This document shows positions 33,282 through 41,415 of a stretch of 64,000 nt of DNA, in pieces. A model generated the notes under the pieces. It saw only the letters and a list, made by a program, of their open reading frames with translations. It was not told the DNA's origin and did not search any database. This stretch comes from Jejuia sp040720935 (GTDB lineage: Bacteria > Bacteroidota > Bacteroidia > Flavobacteriales > Flavobacteriaceae). A program made the position numbers and the translations under genes. Location of the stretch: assembly GCF_040720935.1 (NCBI RefSeq), contig NZ_JBFDAE010000009.1, positions 1 to 64,000 of the forward strand, in the 5' to 3' direction. Positions within the stretch are counted from its first letter, which is position 1. Each line of letters opens with the position of its first letter.

Positions 33282-33806
33282 ATGAGAAAAACAATAAAAA
33301 TTTCAGTCCTAATTTTAGTTCTAGGGCTTACATCCTATTTAGTATATGGTGTAATTACCAAAATGAAATATAAGTCTGATGTTGAAAACACATTACAAAC
33401 AATTCCTAATTTTAATTTTAAAACTTTGGAAAATGAAAATTTTTCGAATGCAGACTTACCCTCAGATACACCAACAGTTTTTATATATTTTAATACCGAG
33501 TGTGATTATTGCCAACACGAAGCGCAGAGTATTAATGCGTCTTTAGATGAATTTAAAGACGTTCAATTACTTTTTGTTTCTACTGAAGAGGCTAAGATTA
33601 TTGAAACATTTGCTAAAAAATACAATTTATTAAACACACAAAATATTATATTTTTAAATGATACAACTCATAGTTTTTCTCGTCGATTTGATGCTACATC
33701 TATTCCTTATGTTCTAATTTATAATAGTAAACAAGAGCTTATTAAAAAACATAAAGGACAACTAAAAGCTGAAACTATTATTAACCTTATTAAAAAGAGC
33801 AACTAG
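33282..33806 (+). CDS. Membrane-anchored thioredoxin-like protein (CxxC)
   Basis: 174 residues. One N-terminal TM helix (residues ~5-25) anchors a periplasmic thioredoxin fold. The active site is CDYC in YFNTECDYCQHEAQS and the cis-Pro loop is SIPYVLIYN, as in TlpA/ResA-type proteins. Residues 25-60 form a linker and N-terminal strand. It lies 32 bp after the five-TM gene and 33 bp before the exporter. Since the peptide has exactly two cysteines in its core, this protein may form or keep its disulfide state before export, which would be a maturation role. That is inference from context. Confidence 0.75.
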   Translation: MRKTIKISVLILVLGLTSYLVYGVITKMKYKSDVENTLQTIPNFNFKTLENENFSNADLPSDTPTVFIYFNTECDYCQHEAQSINASLDEFKDVQLLFVSTEEAKIIETFAKKYNLLNTQNIIFLNDTTHSFSRRFDATSIPYVLIYNSKQELIKKHKGQLKAETIINLIKKSN

Positions 33807-33839
33807 TTATTTAGAATCAGCTGCGGCATCACATTATTT

Positions 33840-36026
33840 ATGAAACGTAATTCCCAAACTAATCTTTCTCAAAAACAACTAGAGAAAACATTTGTATTAC
33901 AACACGACCAAAGTGATTGTGGTGTAGCATGTTTATTATCCGTGATTAAATTCTACGAAGGTTCAAACTCCTTAGAAAAACTTAGAGAATTAAGTGGAAC
34001 AACAAAACAGGGCACAACACTTTTAGGCTTATATCAAGCCGCTAATAATTTGGGGTTTGCTGCACAAGGCAATGAAGCAGGTATTCAAGATTTAATGGAA
34101 CATAAAGCACCTCTTATTATTCATGTAGTTATAGACGAACGTTTACAACATTATTTAGTGTGTTATGGTTTTAAAAATAACAAATTTACTATTGGAGATC
34201 CATCTAAAGGAATTATCTACTATACAAAAAGTGAATTAGAAGCCATTTGGAAATCAAAGACCTGCTTGACTTTAACTCCAAACAAAGATTTTATAAAGGA
34301 CCAAACTTTAAAGTCTAATAAAAAGAAATGGTTTGTAAATTTGCTAAAAGAAGATTATAAATTATTAGCATTTAGTGTGTTGCTAGGTATTGCTATTGCG
34401 CTTTTAGGAATGGCAATGGCTGTTTTTTCGCAAAAGTTAATAGATGATATTCTACCCTCTAAAGATTTTAATAAGCTTATTACTGGAATAGTTTTAGTTT
34501 CGTTTTTACTTTTAGTAAAAGTGCTATTTAGCTCAGTAAGAAGTTATTTTTTAATACGGCAATCCAAAGATTTTAATAATAGAATTATTGATAATTTTTA
34601 CACAGCATTATTAAACTTGCCAAAACTATTTTTTGATACCCGAAAAATAGGAGAATTAGTTGCAAGGTTAAACGATACGCAACGTGTGCAAGGGGTTATA
34701 AGTATGGTGGTAAGTAGCGTAATCATAAATATTTTGGTAACTATAATATCATTAATATTTTTATTTTACTATTCTTGGCAAACAGGTGTAATAGCTTTGG
34801 TTAGTTTGCCTTTTTATTTTTTCTTAGTTTATAGTTTTAATACCCCTATTAAAGTTATCCAAAAAGAAGTGATGCAAAATTATGCGCTTAACGAAAGCAA
34901 CTATATTACCTCTATGCAAGGCATTGCCACTATAAAAAACAATAACAGGCAAAGTGTTTTTAAAACTATAAATCAGCTAATTTATGGTAATTACCAGAAT
35001 AGTGTATTTAACCTCGGGAAACTCAATATTAGACTTTCTGTTTTTTCTGGAGTTTTTAGTGTGCTTTTTTTGATTGGAATTTTACTTTATACTAGTGTTC
35101 AGGTTTATCATGACGCAATGCAATTAGGCGAACTTATGGCTGTTTTAGGTATTGCAGGAAGTTTGCTGCCGTCGGTTGCAAGTTTAGCGTTAATATCAAT
35201 ACCAATTAGTGAAGCCAAAGTAGCTTTTAATAGAATGTATGAATTTGCATCTATAGAAAAAGAATCTATAGGAACTGAACGTATTGAAGATTTTACATCC
35301 TTAAATATTGCAAATTTATCGTTTCGTTTTGCTGGACGTAGCCAGTTGTTGAAATCTATAAATTTAAAAGTTCAAAAAAATGAATGTATTGCCATAGTTG
35401 GAGAAAGTGGTTGTGGTAAAAGCACTTTAGGTCAAATTATTCAAAAGTTTTATACTTTTGAAAGTGGAGAAATTAGTATTAACACTAAAAGTCATTTACA
35501 AGATATTAATACAAAAGATTGGCGAAATATTATTGGAGTAGTGCCTCAGGATATCACTATATTTAATGGGAATCTAGTAGATAATATAGTTTTAGGAAAA
35601 GAAGACAAACCAGAAAATATTATTAAGTTTTGTCAAGATTATGGTTTCGAAAAGTTTATTGATACGCTACCTCAAGGTTATGGAACTATTTTAGGGGAAG
35701 AAGGCGTTAATTTATCTGGAGGGCAGAAACAATTATTAGCACTAATGCGTGTGCTTTATAAAAGGCCGCAATTGTTGCTGTTAGATGAATTTACTTCTGC
35801 AATGGATAGAAATACAGAACAGTTTGTTGTTAATTTGCTGAACAAACTGAAAACTGAAATGAGCATTATATTTATTTCACATAGACTTCATTCATTAAAA
35901 CACATTGCAGATAGAATTTATGTTATTGAGAATGGTGCTTCTTTAGTATCGGGAAACCACCACCAATTAATGCAGAATGAAAATTTTTATAGCGAGTTTT
36001 GGAATCAGATTTTGGAAGTTGGTTAA
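33840..36026 (+). CDS. Peptidase-containing ABC transporter (C39), bacteriocin exporter
   Basis: 728 residues in the order C39 peptidase (~15-140), six-TM exporter domain (~165-465), ATPase (~490-725). The peptidase keeps Gln21, catalytic Cys27 (SDCGVACL), His104 (HYLVCYG) and Asp120 (GDPSKG), so it should cleave after the double glycine of the leader peptide encoded upstream. The ATPase has Walker A GESGCGKST, signature LSGGQKQ, Walker B LLLLDEFTSA and the switch His in FISHRL. It would cut and export the core peptide across the inner membrane. No HlyD-type adaptor gene is present here, so an outer-membrane route must be supplied elsewhere. Ends at a palindromic terminator. Confidence 0.92.
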   Translation: MKRNSQTNLSQKQLEKTFVLQHDQSDCGVACLLSVIKFYEGSNSLEKLRELSGTTKQGTTLLGLYQAANNLGFAAQGNEAGIQDLMEHKAPLIIHVVIDERLQHYLVCYGFKNNKFTIGDPSKGIIYYTKSELEAIWKSKTCLTLTPNKDFIKDQTLKSNKKKWFVNLLKEDYKLLAFSVLLGIAIALLGMAMAVFSQKLIDDILPSKDFNKLITGIVLVSFLLLVKVLFSSVRSYFLIRQSKDFNNRIIDNFYTALLNLPKLFFDTRKIGELVARLNDTQRVQGVISMVVSSVIINILVTIISLIFLFYYSWQTGVIALVSLPFYFFLVYSFNTPIKVIQKEVMQNYALNESNYITSMQGIATIKNNNRQSVFKTINQLIYGNYQNSVFNLGKLNIRLSVFSGVFSVLFLIGILLYTSVQVYHDAMQLGELMAVLGIAGSLLPSVASLALISIPISEAKVAFNRMYEFASIEKESIGTERIEDFTSLNIANLSFRFAGRSQLLKSINLKVQKNECIAIVGESGCGKSTLGQIIQKFYTFESGEISINTKSHLQDINTKDWRNIIGVVPQDITIFNGNLVDNIVLGKEDKPENIIKFCQDYGFEKFIDTLPQGYGTILGEEGVNLSGGQKQLLALMRVLYKRPQLLLLDEFTSAMDRNTEQFVVNLLNKLKTEMSIIFISHRLHSLKHIADRIYVIENGASLVSGNHHQLMQNENFYSEFWNQILEVG

Positions 36027-36032
36027 ACAAAA

Positions 36033-36064
36033 AGACCTTTCAGGTTTTAAAACCTGAAAGGTCT
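36033..36064. terminator. Perfect 32-bp palindrome, bidirectional terminator
   Basis: Arms AGACCTTTCAGGTTTT (36033-36048) and AAAACCTGAAAGGTCT (36049-36064). Core identical to the palindrome at 15612-15643, with compensating changes in the outer bases, so structure is kept. It ends the bacteriocin operon and the convergent aminotransferase transcript. Confidence 0.7.
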
Positions 36065-36106
36065 GGATATGTTATTAGTACCGACACTATCCTAAAAACA
36101 GTTATT

Positions 36107-37291
36107 TTAACTAACCACTTCCTTAATGCGTTTTATAGCCTCAATAATTTGGTCTTGAGACGCAGCATAAGAAATTCTAATACAATTAGGGTTTCCAAAA
36201 GCATCTCCTGTAACAGTTGCTACTAAAGCTTCACTTAATAAATACAAAGAAAAGTCCGTAGCATTATTTATTTTTTGTCCTCTTAATGTTTTTCCGAAGA
36301 AATGGGTAACATCAGGAAAAATATAAAAAGCACCATCTGGTGTATTCGATTTAAAGCCTTCAATGCCACTTACTAAATCTAGTATCAAATCACGACGTAC
36401 TTTAAACTCGTCAATCATGTATTGTACCCTCGATGGTGGTTCGTTTAATGCAGTAATTACGGCACGTTGCGCGATACAGTTAGCACCACTTGTCATTTGT
36501 CCCTGTAATTTATTACAAGCTCTTGCAATTTTTTCTGGAGCACCAATAAATCCAATACGCCATCCCGTCATTGCAAATGCTTTAGACACCCCGTTTACTG
36601 TAATGGTTCTCTCATACATTTCATCAAATTCAGCAATACTTGCGTGTCCTTGGCCGTAATTGATATGCTCATAAATTTCATCAGAAACCACATAAATGTT
36701 CGGGTGTTTTACCAAAACAGCAACCAAGGCTTTTAATTCTTCTTTGCTGTAAACAGAACCACTTGGGTTACATGGTGAACTAAACCACATCATTTTGGTC
36801 TTTGGTGTAATAGCAGCCTCTAATTGCTCAGCAGTCATTTTAAAATCGGTATCAATAGAAGTTTCAACTTCAACTGGAACACCGTCATATAGCTTGACAA
36901 TATCGGCATAACTTACCCAATACGGACAAGGTAAAATAACTTCGTCGCCTTCATTCAACATCACTCCGGCAACATTAGCCAAACATTGTTTAGCACCGGT
37001 AGATACTACAATTTGAGACGGTGAATACGTTAAATTATTATCACGCTTAAACTTTTTGATAACAGCTTGTTTTAACTCTCCATAACCATCAACTGGTGTG
37101 TAAGAGTTATAGCCATCATTTATAGCTTGAATAGCAGCTTCTCTCACAAAATCAGGTGTGTCAAAATCTGGTTCTCCAAGGCTTAAACCTATAATGTCTT
37201 TGCCTTCTTCTCTTAATTCTCTTGCTTTTGCTCCCATCGCTAATGTGGCAGATGTGGACATGTTTAAAATTCTATCTGATAGTAATTGCAT
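36107..37291 (-). CDS. Aspartate aminotransferase, class I/II
   Basis: 394 residues, a fold-type I PLP enzyme. The PLP Lys is in VNGVSKAFAMTGWRIGFIG. Other family blocks are GLSLGEPDFDTPD, CPYWVSYADI, SPCNPSGSVYS and NCIRISYA with the substrate-binding Arg. It is most like the AspC/Ib subgroup, which transaminates aspartate and sometimes prephenate or other amino acids. It follows the desaturase gene by 31 bp on the same strand, so the two may be co-transcribed. Confidence 0.92.
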   Translation of the reverse strand: MQLLSDRILNMSTSATLAMGAKARELREEGKDIIGLSLGEPDFDTPDFVREAAIQAINDGYNSYTPVDGYGELKQAVIKKFKRDNNLTYSPSQIVVSTGAKQCLANVAGVMLNEGDEVILPCPYWVSYADIVKLYDGVPVEVETSIDTDFKMTAEQLEAAITPKTKMMWFSSPCNPSGSVYSKEELKALVAVLVKHPNIYVVSDEIYEHINYGQGHASIAEFDEMYERTITVNGVSKAFAMTGWRIGFIGAPEKIARACNKLQGQMTSGANCIAQRAVITALNEPPSRVQYMIDEFKVRRDLILDLVSGIEGFKSNTPDGAFYIFPDVTHFFGKTLRGQKINNATDFSLYLLSEALVATVTGDAFGNPNCIRISYAASQDQIIEAIKRIKEVVS

Positions 37292-37322
37292 TGTAGTTTT
37301 TATATGATCGGTAAATGTTAGT

Positions 37323-38420
37323 TTAGGCTAAACTAGGTTTTTGTCCCAGTACTTTTAATTGGTTGTAGTGTTCGGCAACAGCTTCCCAAAACGACTGGTA
37401 TTCGTTATATGGTAAACTGAATTCTTGAGCAGTTTCTTTAACAATTTTAGCTATTTTTCTGTAATGAACATGGCTAATATTTGCAAACAAATGGTGTTCT
37501 ACCTGTCTGTTTAATCCGCCAGTATAAAAGCCAACCAGCCAACTTTTAGGAGAAAAATTAGAGGTTGTAAATAATTGGTGGATTGCCCAAGTATTTTTTA
37601 TATTACCTTCTTTATCCGGTAAAGGCATTTCTGTATTAGGCATGACGTGTGCTAATTGGAATATCACACTTAAAATGATTCCAGCAGTATAATGCATCAC
37701 TATAAAACCAATTAAAACTTGCCACCACGCAAAACCTAATGATAATGGAAGTACCACCCATAACGAATAATACACGATTTTACCAATGATAAGCTTTGTC
37801 CATTGTGTAGCTGGATGAGGTAATTTACCGTAAGCCAATTTTCTTTTAAGATAATTGTAAGTTTGTATAAAATCTGTTGTTATGGCCCAATTTGCGGTTA
37901 AAAGCCCGTATAGGAAGAATGCGTAAAATCTCTGGTATTTATGAAAACTGTACCATTTTGCGTGTTTTGAAAATCTAATAATTCTACCGGCATCAATATC
38001 CTCGTCGTGCCCTTGAATATTTGTATATGTGTGGTGTAATACATTGTGTTGAACTTTCCAGTTATAGTCGTTTCCAGCTAAAATGTAAATACTACTTCCC
38101 ATTAATTTGTTAACCCATTTTTTACTTGAAAAAGAGCCATGGTTTGCGTCGTGCATGACGTTCATCCCAACACCTGCCATACCAATGCCAACAACCACCA
38201 TCCCTAAAATTTGCGCCCAACCTGGCAAGTCTTTAATGGTTAGAATTAAAATTGCAGGTACCAGTAATAATGAAAACATCACGACTGTTTTGATGTATAA
38301 TTTCCAGTTTCCAGTACGCTTTATGTTATTCTCTTTAAAATAGTTGTTTACACGTTTGTTAAGTGTCTTGAAGAATTTCGCAGGATCTTTTCGTGAAAAT
38401 GAAAGTGCTTGTTTACTCAT
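37323..38420 (-). CDS. Acyl-lipid/acyl-CoA fatty acid desaturase
   Basis: 365 residues, an inner-membrane di-iron desaturase. The three histidine boxes are HDANHGSF, HNVLHHTYTN and RQVEHHLF, with a QVEHHLF third box (front-end or delta-5/6-like style). Four to six TM helices flank them (for example VVMFSLLLVPAILILTI and ILGMVVVGIGMAGVG). There is no fused cytochrome b5 domain. It introduces a double bond in membrane fatty acids, probably in cold adaptation. A TATCTTTG box (38473-38466) is a likely -7 promoter. Divergent from rsmG. Confidence 0.9.
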   Translation of the reverse strand: MSKQALSFSRKDPAKFFKTLNKRVNNYFKENNIKRTGNWKLYIKTVVMFSLLLVPAILILTIKDLPGWAQILGMVVVGIGMAGVGMNVMHDANHGSFSSKKWVNKLMGSSIYILAGNDYNWKVQHNVLHHTYTNIQGHDEDIDAGRIIRFSKHAKWYSFHKYQRFYAFFLYGLLTANWAITTDFIQTYNYLKRKLAYGKLPHPATQWTKLIIGKIVYYSLWVVLPLSLGFAWWQVLIGFIVMHYTAGIILSVIFQLAHVMPNTEMPLPDKEGNIKNTWAIHQLFTTSNFSPKSWLVGFYTGGLNRQVEHHLFANISHVHYRKIAKIVKETAQEFSLPYNEYQSFWEAVAEHYNQLKVLGQKPSLA

Positions 38421-38503
38421 GCTATTAATTTAATATGATTAATATAAAGTTGATCATACCTGCGGCAAAGATAGGTATAAACCAATTGAAGTAATACCAT
38501 TTT

Positions 38504-38538
38504 TTTGTAAAATTATGTGTTTGAAAAGTATATTTTTG
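38504..38538 (+). promoter_or_regulatory. rsmG promoter
   Basis: TTTG (38504-38507), 23 bases, then TATTTTTG (38531-38538), 17 bp before the ATG. A good match to TTTG-N-TAnnTTTG. Confidence 0.5.
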
Positions 38539-38555
38539 TTGAAAATTTAACATTT

Positions 38556-39185
38556 ATGCAGCTCATTTTAAAGTATTTCCCTAACCTTACCGAAGACCAA
38601 ATTCATAAATTTGAACAGTTAGAAACGCTTTATAAGGATTGGAATTTGAAAATAAATGTGGTGTCTCGCAAGGATATAGACGAATTGTATTTACGCCATG
38701 TATTGCATTCTTTAGCAATATCCAAAGCTGTTTCGTTTAAAGATGGAAGTAAAATTATGGATGTTGGAACAGGAGGTGGCTTTCCGGGGATTCCATTGGC
38801 AATTATGTTTCCTGAATGTTCGTTTCATCTGGTAGATAGTATTGCCAAAAAACTGAAAGTGGTTAATGAAGTTGCCGAAGGTTTAGGGCTTGCTAATGTT
38901 AAAACAACACATACCCGAGTTGAGGAAATCAAAGAGACTTATGATTTTATAGTAAGTCGCGCCGTTGCAGCAATGCCAACCTTTGTGCATTGGACAAAAG
39001 GTAAAATTGCCAAAAAGCAAAATCACGATTTAAGAAATGGAATCTTATATCTAAAAGGTGGCGATTTATCAGAAGAGCTTAAAGGATATAAAACAGCATC
39101 AATTTATAACCTAACCGATTTTTATAAAGAAGATTTTTTTGAAACTAAAAAATTGGTGCATTTGCCGATGAAGTTTTCAAGATAA
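38556..39185 (+). CDS. rsmG: 16S rRNA (guanine-N7) methyltransferase RsmG
   Basis: 210 residues from ATG 38556; a GTG 13 codons earlier lies upstream of the promoter's -7 box and is rejected. RsmG methylates N7 of G527 in 16S rRNA using SAM. The SAM motif IMDVGTGGGFPGIPLA is at ~66-81, followed by FHLVDSIAKKLKVV and FIVSRAVAAMPTF. The N-terminus (LYKDWNLKINVVSRKD) is the usual substrate-recognition helix. Short leader, monocistronic. Confidence 0.95.
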   Translation: MQLILKYFPNLTEDQIHKFEQLETLYKDWNLKINVVSRKDIDELYLRHVLHSLAISKAVSFKDGSKIMDVGTGGGFPGIPLAIMFPECSFHLVDSIAKKLKVVNEVAEGLGLANVKTTHTRVEEIKETYDFIVSRAVAAMPTFVHWTKGKIAKKQNHDLRNGILYLKGGDLSEELKGYKTASIYNLTDFYKEDFFETKKLVHLPMKFSR

Positions 39186-39196
39186 GGTTACTTCAT

Positions 39197-40174
39197 TTAG
39201 AGTGTGTTTAACTTATTAAAGTAGGCTTGAATTATATTACTTTGATCAAGATTCCAAGAGGTATTATTAAAAAGTGAAACATCATCAATAGGATAGTTGC
39301 TTTCAGACCATAAGATGTTTTTTGCTTTTCTAAAGTATTGTTTTGCTTTATCGTATTTATTGGTGTGATAGTATGCAATTGATAAACCAACCAAAGCTTC
39401 ATGGTCTAAAGCGTTAAAAGAAAGTGTGTTTTCAAAACTTGCAGCAGCCTTTGCGTAATTTCTGGAAAACAGTTGTGCGATTCCATGATAAAAGTGAGCA
39501 GCGTCATTAGTTTTGTCTATACTTATCGCCTTATCAAAATCGGTCAATGCTTTTTTAAACTGTTTCATCTCCAAATAGGCCATTCCTCTATTGTAAAATG
39601 TATTGCTACTTCTGTTTAATTTTATGCTTTTGTTGAAAAACAAAAGTGCCAACTTAAAGTGTTTAAGTTCCATAAGTGTTAAGCCTATTTGATTTTGTAT
39701 TTCCGCATCGTTAGGAAAATGGTTGGCTAGAAATAGAAATGATTGTAATGCCTCAGCATATTTTTCTAAATTAATTAGAGTGATTCCCAGGTCGAAGTAA
39801 GCTTGAAAAAAATCACGATCAAGCCTAATTGCCATTGCATAGTCATGGTATGCTCCTTTATAATCGCCTAAAATAAATTTTGAGCTGCCTCGATTGTAAT
39901 AGGAGTCAGCGTCTGGTTTTTTAACAATTATTGTAGTAAAATCTAAAATAGCACCCCAATGGTCTTCTAAATTTGCTCTGGCTAAACCTCTGTAAAAATA
40001 GGCGTCTAAATTTTCAGAATCTAATGCAATAGCTTTTGTAAAGTGTGTCATCCGCTGGTTTGGGTCAGCAAGTCTTTTCCCTTTTCTAACTAGTTTTTTA
40101 GATTGTCCAAAAGAAATTACTGGAAAAATCAAAAAAATAATAATGAGAGTATATGTAAAAGCTGGTTTGTTCAT
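39197..40174 (-). CDS. Secreted TPR-repeat protein, paralog 1
   Basis: 325 residues from ATG 40174, chosen because it begins a signal peptide (MNKPAFTYTLIIIFLIFPVISFGQ). An ATG 15 codons upstream would hide it. The mature part is a string of tetratricopeptide repeats (for example AYFYRGLARANLEDHWGAIL, YYNRGSSKFILGDYKGAYHD, FYNRGMAYLEMKQFKKALTD), so a protein-binding solenoid in the periplasm or outer membrane. It is a tandem paralog of the gene at 40346, sharing repeat order and the FxKLxxL C-terminus. Binding partner unknown. Confidence 0.8.
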   Translation of the reverse strand: MNKPAFTYTLIIIFLIFPVISFGQSKKLVRKGKRLADPNQRMTHFTKAIALDSENLDAYFYRGLARANLEDHWGAILDFTTIIVKKPDADSYYNRGSSKFILGDYKGAYHDYAMAIRLDRDFFQAYFDLGITLINLEKYAEALQSFLFLANHFPNDAEIQNQIGLTLMELKHFKLALLFFNKSIKLNRSSNTFYNRGMAYLEMKQFKKALTDFDKAISIDKTNDAAHFYHGIAQLFSRNYAKAAASFENTLSFNALDHEALVGLSIAYYHTNKYDKAKQYFRKAKNILWSESNYPIDDVSLFNNTSWNLDQSNIIQAYFNKLNTL

Positions 40175-40345
40175 AGCAACAAGAATTCTAGAATGTTTCT
40201 TTCTTTTGGAAAAGAGCATCTAAATTAATCTAACAACTGCTCAAGCACTAGCGTGCGCAATCTAAAGATACAAAACAACTGCTTTTCAGGCTAAATTTTA
40301 AGAAGATTTTTGCGGTTTGGAGGCGGTTTTTTTAGAAAAATGTTA

Positions 40346-41299
40346 TTAAAGAGCACTTAACTTTTTAAACATATCCGTAAATAATTGCTTTTCGTTGACA
40401 TACCAGTAAGTGTCTTTAAATAGATGGATGCCTTTAGCGTTAGAGCTTATCGCAAGAATGTTTTTAGCTTTTTCAAATTTAGCTTTTGCGTTTTTATAAT
40501 CATTTGCGTAATGGTATGCCATGGCTAAGCCCATATGCGCATCATAATCCATGTCATCTATATCGGTGGAAATTGTTAAACTCTTGATACTTCCTGCGAA
40601 TTCTCCCAATAAAAACTGACTTACACCTAAATAAAAATAAGCTGGACTATTGTTTCTATTTAGTTCAATAGCTTTTAAAAAATCAACTTTTGCCTCTTTA
40701 TAGTAATTAATTTCTAACAGCGAAATACCACGGTTATAATAAGATTCACTATCAGGGCGTATCAAAATACAAGCACCAAAATCTTTGAATGCTTCCTTAT
40801 AGTTTTTAAGTTCCATATGCGCTAAAGCTCTTTGTGTATAAGACTTCACGTCTTGGGGGAACACCCGAATCACTTTTGTGAAATCTTCAATAGCACCTTT
40901 ATAATCTTCTAAATGAAATTTAGCATTTCCTAAATTAAAGTAGGCACCAATTAAATCAGGATCTAGCTCAAGTGCTTTTTCATAGTCAAATAAAGCACCA
41001 TCATAATCTCCTAAATTGAATTTACAGTTGCCTCTGTTGTAATAACTATCGGCATCGGGTTCAAAAAATATAATTTTGGTGAAATCTAAAATCGCACCGT
41101 CATAATCTTCTAAGTTAGATTTTGCAATCCCTCTGTAAAATAGTGCGTCAAGGTGTTTTGAGTCAATTTCAAGAGCCTGATTGAGGAGCTCTATTTGTTC
41201 CTGTGGGTTTGAAAGCCTTAAGGCTTGCCTCACAAATTTATTGGCTTGCCCTATTGTTAACAAGGGAAGCATTAGAAAAATAAGTAATGTCTTTTTCAT
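40346..41299 (-). CDS. Secreted TPR-repeat protein, paralog 2
   Basis: 317 residues, with signal peptide MKKTLLIFLMLPLLTIGQ and about seven to eight TPR units (such as YYNRGNCKFNLGDYDGALFD, AYFNLGNAKFHLEDYKGAIE, YYNRGISLLEINYYKEAKVD). The end (WYVNEKQLFTDMFKKLSAL) matches paralog 1 in position and sense. The 171-bp gap between the two genes has no gene. A tandem duplication is the simple explanation. Confidence 0.8.
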   Translation of the reverse strand: MKKTLLIFLMLPLLTIGQANKFVRQALRLSNPQEQIELLNQALEIDSKHLDALFYRGIAKSNLEDYDGAILDFTKIIFFEPDADSYYNRGNCKFNLGDYDGALFDYEKALELDPDLIGAYFNLGNAKFHLEDYKGAIEDFTKVIRVFPQDVKSYTQRALAHMELKNYKEAFKDFGACILIRPDSESYYNRGISLLEINYYKEAKVDFLKAIELNRNNSPAYFYLGVSQFLLGEFAGSIKSLTISTDIDDMDYDAHMGLAMAYHYANDYKNAKAKFEKAKNILAISSNAKGIHLFKDTYWYVNEKQLFTDMFKKLSAL

Positions 41300-41415
41300 G
41301 CAATGTTTAAACGTTAATCCTTTTTCAGTATTGTTTTTGACAACACAAATATCAAAAATTATTCCATGATGGATTAAAACATAAAACTAAGGAAATTTTA
41401 AAGACGAAACGGCAA

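Noticed and set aside
38517..38555. GTG start for rsmG
   Set aside because: Lies upstream of the -7 promoter box and adds unconserved residues.
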